Positions 1-5,862 of a stretch of 6,627 bases of DNA are shown here, piece by piece. The notes below the pieces were generated by a model. The model did not search any database. It was not told where the DNA came from and saw only the letters and a list, made by a program, of their open reading frames with translations. Position numbers and translations under genes: made by a program. Positions within the stretch are counted from its first letter, which is position 1; each line of letters opens with the position of its first letter. Origin of the DNA: Pseudomonadota bacterium (GTDB lineage Bacteria > Desulfobacterota > JADFVX01); assembly GCA_015222755.1 (NCBI GenBank), contig JADFVX010000077.1, forward strand, positions 1-6,627, written 5' to 3'.

Positions 1-369
1 AGTCCACACTGTCTGAAAACAGAAATAGCCGCAAAACACGCGCCCGGCAATTGCAGTGACGGCAAAAAGCGTTATGGCAAGAAAGATAAGTACCAGCGCC
101 AGCATCCAGATATCCTGGGGCCATATGGTCTTGGAAAAGAGGTAGAATTTTCGGGCAGGAATATCAAAAAGAACAGCCTGACGCCCATCCCATCTAAGGT
201 ATGGGCCCAAGAGAAAGAACAGGTAGAGGGAAGCCGCAAACCACTTGTAGTTTCTAAAGCGCCCCTTTATGCGGCGGGCATGAATAGTCTCATCGCCGGT
301 ATTTACGTGCCAGTAATGGTCGTTGTCTTCGCCTTCAACTGCTGCCATATTTTCAACCTGCTCTCTCAT
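1..369 (-). CDS. ccoG: CcoG (FixG/RdxB family), cbb3 oxidase assembly protein, N-terminal part only
   Basis: The first 123 codons are visible and the rest lies beyond the left edge. CcoG is a membrane-anchored polyferredoxin-like protein reported as a cupric reductase that prepares copper for the CuB site of cbb3 oxidase. The identification rests on family-typical blocks: GPYLRWDGRQAVLFDIPARK (about residues 55-74), WPQD (83-86), a membrane segment at about 88-108, then GRVFCGYFCFQTVWT (109-123). A further hydrophobic stretch lies at about 43-56. The usual motif here is CGYxCPQTVWT; this copy has Phe in place of Pro after the second Cys. The start is uncertain. The ATG at 369 has no clear Shine-Dalgarno sequence, while the in-frame ATG at 348 (residue 8) has GCAGG 8 nt upstream. 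The position after ccoNOQP is the usual one. The ferredoxin clusters and C-terminal Ig-like domain cannot be checked. Confidence 0.93.
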   Translation of the reverse strand, partial: MREQVENMAAVEGEDNDHYWHVNTGDETIHARRIKGRFRNYKWFAASLYLFFLLGPYLRWDGRQAVLFDIPARKFYLFSKTIWPQDIWMLALVLIFLAITLFAVTAIAGRVFCGYFCFQTVWT

Positions 370-399
370 TTTTTACAAGGGATTGATATTAAGAAGATA

Positions 400-405
400 A
401 TTATA
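400..405 (-). promoter_or_regulatory. Candidate -10 box for ccoG
   Basis: The minus strand reads TATAAT here, a perfect consensus -10 box about 30 nt upstream of the first possible ccoG start. The hexamer 17 nt further upstream (CTGATT) is a poor -35 match, so an activator would probably be needed if this is a real promoter. It lies just downstream of the terminator-like hairpin at 433-486, which fits ccoG having its own promoter. This is inferred from sequence only. Confidence 0.4.
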
Positions 406-432
406 TCCTGAAATAGATTCAAAATCAGAGAT

Positions 433-486
433 AAAAAAAGGCCGCAAGTCAAAGAAGCTACAAGCTCCCTGAACCTCCGGCCTTTT
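433..486 (-). terminator. Rho-independent terminator-like hairpin after ccoP
   Basis: On the minus strand a 9-bp perfect stem AAAAGGCCG / CGGCCTTTT (arms 478-486 and 436-444) is followed by an unbroken run of seven T (439-433). The loop is long (33 nt) and contains a small AGCT-ACA-AGCT inner hairpin. It lies 137 nt downstream of the ccoP stop and 64 nt before the first ccoG start. It therefore probably ends or attenuates the ccoNOQP transcript. On the plus strand only four T follow the stem, so termination should favour the minus strand. The long loop makes this a less than ideal terminator. Confidence 0.6.
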
Positions 487-622
487 AAAGTTCAATTAGT
501 ATCGCCTTTTTTCTCTGTGTTCTTCGTACGCCTATCAGGTATAAGTTCCTCTAATATTCGCGTACCGCTTACAGAGGGGATCTTTATGCCTTTATGCTGA
601 ATACAGTTCTTTTACCAAGCCA

Positions 623-1489
623 CTACTGTCCGCCACCGAACTGGTGCACGAGCACTGCAAGTTTCTTTATCTGAGTTTCCGAGAGCTTCTCAGCAAAGGC
701 AGGCATGATGGCCTTTCTCGTCATATCATCTTCCCCATCGTTGACACCATGGGTAATTGTGTGTCGTATACCCTCTTCAGTACCTGAAAAACGCCAGATA
801 CCGTCTGCAAGGTTTGGTGCTCCCATATCCGGCATACCCTTCGCATCTTCACCGTGGCAACCGAAACAGACCGCCTCACCGGGAGACTCACCCATAAAGA
901 CCACCCTCCCCTTCTCATGGAGCTTACCTTGAGACAGGCCGACAACATAGTTGACCACGTCATCCAGCTCCTCCTTGGTCAGTAGCGTGCCGTGTGCAGG
1001 CATCATCCCCTCCCTGCCATCGGCAATCGTCTCCACAATCGTCTCAACTGCACCGCCATATAGCCACTCATCATCGGCCAGCACGGGGAAGTCCGGCCCG
1101 CCAGCCCCCCCAGCGCCATGACAGGGGGCACAGTTGTCACCAAAAAGCACCCTGGCAGAACCCTGAACAAAATTAGAAAGTTCGGCATTTTTCATAATAT
1201 CTTCAGGCGACATGGCTAGCAGCTTTTCATCATAAGGCGCCCGCATGGCCTCCACCTCGGCAAATTCTTTTTCAAGCTTCTTTACTTGCGTCCAAGCGAG
1301 GAGTCCCTCTGTTGATCGGTTTACAAGAGGTATGCTGGGGAAAAGGATACAGTAGATCACTGCCGTAATCCAGCTGATGTGCATTCCTATCATCCACCAC
1401 CTGGGCGGCGGGTTGTCCAGCTCTTTTATACCATCCCACTCATGTCCCGTGTCTTTGACTTTGTATGGGTCATGCTTATCGCTCATCAT
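623..1489 (-). CDS. ccoP: CcoP, diheme cytochrome c subunit of cbb3-type cytochrome c oxidase
   Basis: A membrane-anchored diheme cytochrome c that passes electrons towards CcoO and the CcoN active site on the periplasmic side. The N-terminus carries the FixP_N signature HEWDGIKELDNPPPRWW (16-32), followed by one membrane segment (about 33-54). Two cytochrome c domains follow, with heme-binding CAPCH (120-124) and CFGCH (208-212). The probable axial methionines are in GMMPAHG (161-167) and IMPAF (261-265). At 288 aa with one membrane span it matches the short CcoP/FixP type. The first ATG (1489) overlaps the ccoQ stop by 4 nt (ATGA) and lies only 4 nt from GGGAGG (1494-1499). The second ATG (1486) is 7 nt away and may be the true start; the difference is one residue. 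It is the last gene of the ccoNOQP cluster. Confidence 0.97.
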   Translation of the reverse strand: MMSDKHDPYKVKDTGHEWDGIKELDNPPPRWWMIGMHISWITAVIYCILFPSIPLVNRSTEGLLAWTQVKKLEKEFAEVEAMRAPYDEKLLAMSPEDIMKNAELSNFVQGSARVLFGDNCAPCHGAGGAGGPDFPVLADDEWLYGGAVETIVETIADGREGMMPAHGTLLTKEELDDVVNYVVGLSQGKLHEKGRVVFMGESPGEAVCFGCHGEDAKGMPDMGAPNLADGIWRFSGTEEGIRHTITHGVNDGEDDMTRKAIMPAFAEKLSETQIKKLAVLVHQFGGGQ

Positions 1490-1689
1490 CTATCCTCCCT
1501 GTCTGAAGAATCGTCATTTAAAACAATATTACGGTGGGCCTCAAGCCTTTCCCTGTTACCCGGCTTCAATGCGTAAAAATATACTGCCAGCATAGAAACA
1601 AAGGTCACTACCGTCATTATCAGCCCCACCCAGTCACTGGCTGTCAACCCTGACCAGTCTGTGCTGAAGTGTTCCGTCAGCCTATTCAC
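1486..1689 (-). CDS. ccoQ: CcoQ-like small membrane subunit of cbb3 oxidase
   Basis: A 67-residue protein with one hydrophobic segment (about 19-41, DWVGLIMTVVTFVSMLAVYFYAL), then a charged tail with KPGNRERLEAHRNIVL. This is the layout of CcoQ, the small single-span subunit that stabilises the cbb3 complex, and KPxN(R/K) after the membrane segment is usual for it. Sequence conservation in CcoQ is weak, so position is the main argument: it lies exactly between ccoO and ccoP. The start codon is GTG at 1689, overlapping the end of ccoO by 8 nt. Only a weak purine-rich stretch (GGAAGAGA) precedes it, which suggests translation coupled to ccoO. The stop overlaps the ccoP start by up to 4 nt. Confidence 0.88.
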   Translation of the reverse strand: MNRLTEHFSTDWSGLTASDWVGLIMTVVTFVSMLAVYFYALKPGNRERLEAHRNIVLNDDSSDREDR

Positions 1690-2374
1690 GATAGTCTCTT
1701 CCCGGCTGGAACTCTATCATAGTTCCAAGCGACTGCAGGTAGGCTACAAGGGCCTCCATTTCCGTCTTTCCCTCCGTAGCGGCAGCCGCAGCGGCGATAT
1801 CTTCATCGCTGTAGGGCACGCCCAGCGTTCTCATAGCCTTTACCCTTTTTTCAATGCCTACACCATCGACAGTGGCCTTCTCCAACCAACGGTAGCGCGG
1901 CATCACCGATTCTGGCACCAGCGCTCTGGGATCCATAAGGTGAGCCACATGCCATTCATCGGAATATTTCCCGCCTACACGGGCAAGATCCGGCCCCGTC
2001 CGCTTGGAACCCCATTGATGTGGGTGGTCATACTTTGATTCTACAGCGAGTGAAAAGTGACCGTAGCGCTCCTTTTCATCCCTGAATGGACGTATCATCT
2101 GGGAGTGACAGGTGTAGCATCCCTCACGCAGATAGATATCCCGCCCCGCCAGTTCAAGCGCTGTGTAGGGCCGCACTCCGGCTAGTTCAGGAAACTTTGC
2201 AGAACCATCTGCGGCACGCGCCTGGTCTTCAAGTACGTTGTCCAGATAAAACAGGGGAACAATCTCCACTATTCCACCGATAGAGACAACGAAGGCTACC
2301 ATCAGTGCAAGGGCAAATATATTTTTTTCCAGTTTTTCCTGAAATGTTACCGGCTTATCTGTATTGGCTGACAT
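1682..2374 (-). CDS. ccoO: CcoO, monoheme cytochrome c subunit of cbb3-type cytochrome c oxidase
   Basis: A membrane-anchored monoheme cytochrome c (230 aa) that delivers electrons to CcoN. From the chosen start, one membrane segment spans about 19-39 (IFALALMVAFVVSIGGIVEIV). The family signature REGCYTCHSQMIRPF follows with heme-binding C86, C89 and H90, and M158 in SVMPRY is the probable axial ligand. The block YGHFSLAVESKYDHPHQWGS and the GPDLARVGGKYSDEWH segment are characteristic of CcoO/FixO. The frame stays open further upstream to an ATG at 2437 inside ccoN. The start at 2374 is preferred because AGGAGG (2383-2388) lies 8 nt upstream and the N-terminus then matches the family. A second ATG at 2380 is only 2 nt from that site. 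The gap to ccoN is 13 nt, and the end overlaps ccoQ by 8 nt. Confidence 0.97.
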   Translation of the reverse strand: MSANTDKPVTFQEKLEKNIFALALMVAFVVSIGGIVEIVPLFYLDNVLEDQARAADGSAKFPELAGVRPYTALELAGRDIYLREGCYTCHSQMIRPFRDEKERYGHFSLAVESKYDHPHQWGSKRTGPDLARVGGKYSDEWHVAHLMDPRALVPESVMPRYRWLEKATVDGVGIEKRVKAMRTLGVPYSDEDIAAAAAATEGKTEMEALVAYLQSLGTMIEFQPGRDYRE

Positions 2375-2388
2375 CTGCATCACCTCCT
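2375..2388 (-). promoter_or_regulatory. Shine-Dalgarno site that sets the ccoO start
   Basis: AGGAGG on the minus strand (2388-2383) overlaps the first base of the ccoN stop codon and stands 8 nt before the ATG at 2374. The overlap suggests that ribosomes ending ccoN can reinitiate on ccoO. It argues against the longer ccoO reading frame that begins inside ccoN. Confidence 0.8.
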
Positions 2389-3812
2389 CAGACCGCCGCC
2401 GCAGTAGTCTCTGCGGCAGGCTCTTTTGATTTAACAATGGTCATTATAACGTTGTAGAGCATTATGACCGCCCCTATGACTACAAGCAGGCCGCCAAAGG
2501 CGCGCATGGCATAATACGGATGCATGGCCCCTACGGACTCTGCGAAGGAATAGACCAGGTTGCCGTATTCATCATAGGCCCTCCACATAAGCCCCTGCAT
2601 TATCCCCGAGACCCACATGGCGCAGATATAGATGACTATGCCAATGGTATGCACCCAGAAGTGGAGATTGATCAGGCTCTTTGAGTAGATCTCTCTGCCC
2701 CAGAGCTTTTCCACCATATGATATATCGCCCCGGCAGAGACCATAACGACCCAACCCAGAGCACCTGAATGAACATGGCCGATACCCCAGTCGGTATAGT
2801 GGGACAGGGCATTGACCACCCTTGCGGACATAACCGGGCCTTCAAAGGTAGACATGGCATAAAAAGCCAGCGACATGATAAGGAAACGTAAGACATAATC
2901 GGTACGCAGCCTGTCCCAGGCGCCACTGAGCGTCATCATGCCGTTTATCGCCCCCCCCCAGGAGGGGATGATCATAGCAATGGAGATCGCGGCTCCCAGA
3001 GTGCCCGTCCAGTCGGGAAGGGCTGTATAGTGCAAATGGTGAGCACCGAGCCAGACATACCCGAAGGTAAGCGCCCAGAAATGAAGCACCGACAGACGGT
3101 AGGAATATATTGGACGGTTGGCCTGTTTCGGCACAAAATAGTACATGATTCCCAGGAAACCGGCAGTCAGGAAGAAGCCGACGGCATTGTGCCCCCACCA
3201 CCACTGTATCATGGCGTCATGAACGCCCGAGAAAATGGAGTAAGACTTGAATAGTTCAACGGGAATGACGAGGGAATTAACGACGTGAACATAGGTAACC
3301 ATGATCATCATGGCCAGAAAGAACCAGTTTGCAACATAGATATGGGAACACTTGCGGCGTACTATGGTCATAATAAAGTTGAGCGTGAAAGCTACCCAGA
3401 CGACGGCTATCATGATGTCGATGGGCCACTCAAGCTCGGCATACTCTTTTCCCTGCGTATATCCCAGTGGCAGGGTAATAACGGCGCTTATTATGACAAG
3501 GTTCCAGCCCCAGAAGGTAAACCATGCCAGCTTGTCACTCCAGAGTCTTACTGAGCATGTACGCTGAACAATATAATAGGCAGAGGCAAACAGCGTACAG
3601 CCCCCGAATGCGAATATCACGGCATTTGTATGGAGTGGCCGCAAACGCCCGAAAGTTATATATGGAATATCAAAGTTGAGTGTCGGCCATGCGAGCTGCC
3701 CGGCAATGATCACCCCCAGCAGGGTCCCGACGACTAAGTATATAACCGCCGCCACTGTAAACCAGCGGACAACTCCGTAATTATATTTTTCTTCTACTAA
3801 AGCCTCACTCAT
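2388..3812 (-). CDS. ccoN: CcoN, catalytic heme-copper subunit of cbb3-type cytochrome c oxidase
   Basis: The catalytic subunit (474 aa, typical length) of C-family heme-copper oxidase. It reduces O2 to water with high affinity and pumps protons, and lies in the inner membrane with about 12 hydrophobic spans. Visible ligands are H61 (RPLHTN) and H348 for low-spin heme b, H346 (GHVHSGALGW) for heme b3, and H208 (WWWGHNAVGFF) plus H258/H259 (GAHHLHYTALPDW) for CuB. Y252 in FGYVWLGAHH corresponds by position to the helix VII tyrosine cross-linked to the CuB histidine in this family. The blocks FYAMSTFEGP and NALSHYTDWGIGHVH are diagnostic of cbb3 rather than aa3 oxidases. GGAGG (3820-3824) lies 7 nt before the ATG. 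The conserved PSWGGAING is encoded partly by an unbroken run of nine G. It begins the ccoNOQP cluster, 67 nt after rrf2, with no terminator seen between. Confidence 0.98.
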   Translation of the reverse strand: MSEALVEEKYNYGVVRWFTVAAVIYLVVGTLLGVIIAGQLAWPTLNFDIPYITFGRLRPLHTNAVIFAFGGCTLFASAYYIVQRTCSVRLWSDKLAWFTFWGWNLVIISAVITLPLGYTQGKEYAELEWPIDIMIAVVWVAFTLNFIMTIVRRKCSHIYVANWFFLAMMIMVTYVHVVNSLVIPVELFKSYSIFSGVHDAMIQWWWGHNAVGFFLTAGFLGIMYYFVPKQANRPIYSYRLSVLHFWALTFGYVWLGAHHLHYTALPDWTGTLGAAISIAMIIPSWGGAINGMMTLSGAWDRLRTDYVLRFLIMSLAFYAMSTFEGPVMSARVVNALSHYTDWGIGHVHSGALGWVVMVSAGAIYHMVEKLWGREIYSKSLINLHFWVHTIGIVIYICAMWVSGIMQGLMWRAYDEYGNLVYSFAESVGAMHPYYAMRAFGGLLVVIGAVIMLYNVIMTIVKSKEPAAETTAAAV

Positions 3813-3857
3813 ATAACAACCTCCAAGTTTAATCCTTCAATGAAATAAATTCTTAAT

Positions 3858-3868
3858 AAATAAGCAGA
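3858..3868 (-). promoter_or_regulatory. Shared 11-bp element upstream of ccoN (candidate operator)
   Basis: The minus strand reads TCTGCTTATTT. The same 11 bases occur at 4367-4377, upstream of rrf2, in the same orientation. Here the element lies 45 nt before the ccoN ATG, inside the short rrf2-ccoN gap. A weak -35-like TTGTTA lies just before it on the minus strand, but no clear -10 follows at proper spacing. The function as an Rrf2 operator is inference. Confidence 0.3.
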
Positions 3869-3879
3869 CTGTAACAAGA

Positions 3880-4302
3880 CTACCTTTTCAAGTTTTCTTC
3901 CTGTTTTTTTGCCATATCTGCGACGGTATGAGAGTCCAGAACTTTCAAGATGGCATCCTGTGCTTCTCTCCAGACGCCATGTGCCCCACAGTAGGCGTCA
4001 CGCTCACACAGGGCAGTCATAACAAGACAGCGGTTCAGCTGTATCGGCCCTTCCACAGCCTCAACGATCTGCCTTACGGTAATCTCTTTCCCAGCCCTTG
4101 CCAGGGCAAAGCCGCCAGATTTCCCCCGGTGGCCCACAACAAGTCCGCCCTTGCAAAGTGCCTGCATCACCTTTGCAAGAAAGGCCCTTGGTATCATATT
4201 TGCCCCGGCGATCTCCTCGGTGGTAGCAAGCTCACCGGGCTTTTTGCCGCCCAAGTGAACAACGGCGCGTACTGCGTAATCTGCAAGTTTCGTTAATTTC
4301 AC
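3880..4302 (-). CDS. Rrf2-family transcriptional regulator, probably iron-sulfur-binding (IscR/NsrR-like)
   Basis: A 140-residue Rrf2-family winged-helix regulator. The N-terminus (V/M)KLTKLADYAVRAVVHLG is family-typical. The helix-turn-helix and wing run through about 25-70 (TTEEIAGANMIPRAFLAKVMQAL, then HRGKSGGFALAR). Three cysteines, C92, C99 and C105 (spacing CX6CX5C), followed by H108, lie where IscR and NsrR hold their cluster; a fourth, C50, lies in the HTH region. The protein probably senses oxygen, NO or iron-sulfur status, but the target cannot be read from sequence, and I give no symbol because IscR, NsrR and others share this pattern. The start is GTG at 4302: AGGAG (4311-4315) lies 8 nt upstream and the N-terminus then matches the family. 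A longer frame to an ATG at 4350 would run through the likely promoter. It lies directly upstream of ccoN, a natural target. Confidence 0.93.
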   Translation of the reverse strand: MKLTKLADYAVRAVVHLGGKKPGELATTEEIAGANMIPRAFLAKVMQALCKGGLVVGHRGKSGGFALARAGKEITVRQIVEAVEGPIQLNRCLVMTALCERDAYCGAHGVWREAQDAILKVLDSHTVADMAKKQEENLKR

Positions 4303-4333
4303 AAAATCATCTCCTGAAAGACTAAAGAGACCC

Positions 4334-4361
4334 ATTTTATCCACTTTCAAAATAAATGCAA
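4334..4361 (-). promoter_or_regulatory. Promoter of the Rrf2 regulator gene (and possibly of ccoNOQP)
   Basis: On the minus strand TTGCAT (4361-4356) and TAAAAT (4339-4334) are separated by 16 nt, a fair sigma-70 type promoter. Transcription would begin near 4327 and leave a leader of about 25 nt before the GTG start. Because no terminator is seen between rrf2 and ccoN, this promoter may also serve the oxidase genes. The -10 covers the upstream ATG of the longer frame, which supports the shorter protein. Confidence 0.55.
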
Positions 4362-4366
4362 GGGAA

Positions 4367-4377
4367 AAATAAGCAGA
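4367..4377 (-). promoter_or_regulatory. Shared 11-bp element upstream of rrf2 (candidate operator)
   Basis: The minus strand reads TCTGCTTATTT, identical to the sequence at 3858-3868 before ccoN. It ends 5 nt upstream of the proposed -35 box of rrf2, a position where an activator could act. It is a candidate site for autoregulation by the Rrf2 protein; only the sequence identity is observed. Confidence 0.3.
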
Positions 4378-4380
4378 TAG

Positions 4381-4405
4381 AGCTAATTGTCGTTTTTAAC
4401 TAGCT
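4381..4405. repeat. Imperfect inverted repeat upstream of rrf2
   Basis: The arms AGCTAATT (4381-4388) and AACTAGCT (4398-4405) pair at 7 of 8 positions across a 9-nt spacer. The repeat lies roughly 55-80 nt upstream of the predicted rrf2 transcription start, so it could bind a dimeric regulator. It could also be chance in AT-rich DNA. Confidence 0.35.
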
Positions 4406-4441
4406 ATAGAGGGGGGTTGCTTCGGGTATCAAAGGAAAGTC

Positions 4442-4486
4442 TGGGGACACAATACTTAATTATTGAAGTTAAGTATTGTGCCCCCA
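4442..4486. repeat. REP-like inverted repeat downstream of gltA
   Basis: Two 18-nt arms, TGGGGACACAATACTTAA (4442-4459) and TTAAGTATTGTGCCCCCA (4469-4486), pair with a single mismatch around a 9-nt loop. It begins 7 nt after the gltA stop. The GGGGACACAATACTT type of arm resembles dispersed palindromes associated with Y1/RAYT-type transposases in many proteobacterial genomes; that link is from memory, not from a search. No T run follows on the minus strand, so it is not a classical terminator, though such a strong hairpin can still pause transcription or protect the gltA mRNA 3' end. Confidence 0.7.
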
Positions 4487-4492
4487 TAATTT

Positions 4493-5785
4493 TTAGCGTT
4501 TATCCATCTGCATGTAGTTGCGCCTAGCCGCACCTATATAGTTTTGACGGGGCCTGCCTATTACCCTTTTCGGATCGCTGATCATCTCATCCCACTGGGC
4601 CATCCAGCCTGCCATACGTCCCATAGCGAAGATAACGGTGAACATATCAGTAGGGATACCAAGGGCCTTATAGATGATACCTGAGTAGAAATCTACATTT
4701 GGATAGAGTTTCTTCTCGACGAAATACTCATCAGTCAGGGCGATTTCCTCCAGCTTCATGGCTATATCTAGAAGAGGATCATTCCCCTCCGTCTTGTTAA
4801 TGATCTCGATTGCCATCTTCCTGATGATCTTCGCCCTTGGATCGTAGTTCTTATAGACTCGGTGGCCAAAACCCATAAGCCTGAACGGGTCTTCCTTGTC
4901 CTTTGCTCTGGCTACAAACTCATCGATCCTTTTTGGATCACCGATCTCTTCCAGCATGACCAGCACCGCCTCATTGGCCCCTCCATGGGCAGGCCCCCAT
5001 AAGCACCCTATCCCGGCAGATGCAGCGGCAAAGGGGTTTGCCCCTGAAGACCCGGCAAGGCGTACAGTCGAGGTAGATGCGTTCTGCTCATGCTCGGCAT
5101 GAAGTATTAGTATAAGATCGAGCGCCCTTGCATGCAGCGGGTCAACTTCATAGTCCTCCGCCGGCACGGAATACATCATATGAAGGAAATTCTCCGCATA
5201 ACCAAGCTTATTGAGTGGATAGACAAAGGGCTGCCCCTTCGTGTGCTTGTGTGCCATTGCGGCTATAGTCGGCATCTTGGCGATAAGCCGGTGGGCAGAG
5301 ATCTCCTGGTGTTCCGGATTGGTCACATCCAGGGAGTCATGATAAAAAGCAGACATTGCACCCACCATACCCACCATGACCGACATGGGGTGTGCATCTG
5401 GACGGAAACCCTTTATAAAATCCCTGAAACTTTCATGCACCATGGAATGATGGGTTATCATCTCTACAAAATGGTCATACTGCGCCTTTGTAGGCAGTTC
5501 ACCGTACATTATAAGGTAGCTTACTTCCAGGAAATTGCTCTTTTCAGCCAATTGTTCTATTGGATAACCGCGATAAAGGAGGGTCCCCTCCTCGCCATCG
5601 ATAAAGGTTATACTGCTTTCACAACTTGCCGTTGACTTGAAGCCGGGATCGTAGGTGAAGACGCCCATCTTCTGGTAAAGCGTCCTTATATCGACAACAT
5701 CCGGCCCGTGCGTCCCCTCATGCACGGGAAACTCCTCACTTTGCCCTGTTGCATTGTTGGTTACAGTAAAGGTTTTTTGACTCAT
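4493..5785 (-). CDS. gltA: Citrate synthase, type I (GltA)
   Basis: Condenses acetyl-CoA with oxaloacetate to citrate, the entry step of the TCA cycle, in the cytoplasm. The length (430 aa) and N-terminal domain (FTYDPGFKSTASCESSITFIDGEEGTLLYRGYPI) match the GltA type of Gram-negative bacteria, which in E. coli is a hexamer inhibited by NADH; whether this one is NADH-regulated cannot be seen. The catalytic residues are present: H267 (GPAHGGAN), H308 (GFGHRVYKNYDPRA) and D365 (PNVDFYSG). Other conserved blocks are HAEHEQNASTSTVRLAGSS (229-247) and IGRPRQNYIG (409-418). AAGGAGG (5794-5800) lies 8 nt before the ATG, leaving little doubt about the start. It appears monocistronic, with its own promoter upstream and a strong inverted repeat downstream. 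It is intact, and no frameshift or missing residue was noticed. Confidence 0.98.
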   Translation of the reverse strand: MSQKTFTVTNNATGQSEEFPVHEGTHGPDVVDIRTLYQKMGVFTYDPGFKSTASCESSITFIDGEEGTLLYRGYPIEQLAEKSNFLEVSYLIMYGELPTKAQYDHFVEMITHHSMVHESFRDFIKGFRPDAHPMSVMVGMVGAMSAFYHDSLDVTNPEHQEISAHRLIAKMPTIAAMAHKHTKGQPFVYPLNKLGYAENFLHMMYSVPAEDYEVDPLHARALDLILILHAEHEQNASTSTVRLAGSSGANPFAAASAGIGCLWGPAHGGANEAVLVMLEEIGDPKRIDEFVARAKDKEDPFRLMGFGHRVYKNYDPRAKIIRKMAIEIINKTEGNDPLLDIAMKLEEIALTDEYFVEKKLYPNVDFYSGIIYKALGIPTDMFTVIFAMGRMAGWMAQWDEMISDPKRVIGRPRQNYIGAARRNYMQMDKR

Positions 5786-5862
5786 AGCTAAAGCCTCCTT
5801 ATTGATCCCTCAAATTAGCTTGTACCGCTTTGATGCCGCGCTTTTCAATGCGATTCTAAAAA

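Noticed and set aside
527..590. Possible small hairpins between ccoP and the terminator (GTACGC...GCGTAC, CCTCT...AGAGG)
   Set aside because: Short arms with long loops and no T run; no structured RNA family was recognised.
1661..2038. Open frame of 125 codons on the plus strand opposite ccoO and ccoQ
   Set aside because: Antisense to genes with clear heme and family motifs; composition and translation look like a shadow frame.
2375..2437. Longer N-terminus for ccoO starting inside ccoN
   Set aside because: AGGAGG is correctly spaced for the ATG at 2374, and the extra arginine-rich residues are the out-of-frame reading of the ccoN C-terminus.
2842..3204. Open frame of 120 codons on the minus strand in another frame of ccoN
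   Set aside because: It lies entirely inside ccoN, whose own frame carries all metal ligands without interruption.
3852..3864. Short palindrome CTTAATAAATAAG before ccoN
   Set aside because: Only four paired bases per arm in AT-rich sequence, which is easily due to chance. It overlaps the shared 11-bp element, which is better supported.
3813..3879. FNR/Anr box before ccoN (TTGAAGGATTAAAC)
   Set aside because: The half-sites are incomplete and the spacing does not match TTGATnnnnATCAA.
4303..4350. Longer N-terminus for the Rrf2 regulator from the ATG at 4350
   Set aside because: It would include the predicted -10 box and leader. The GTG at 4302 has a good ribosome site and gives the family-typical N-terminus.
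5132..5635. Open frame of 167 codons on the plus strand inside gltA
   Set aside because: It is fully antisense to a well-conserved citrate synthase gene, and its translation shows no recognisable domain.
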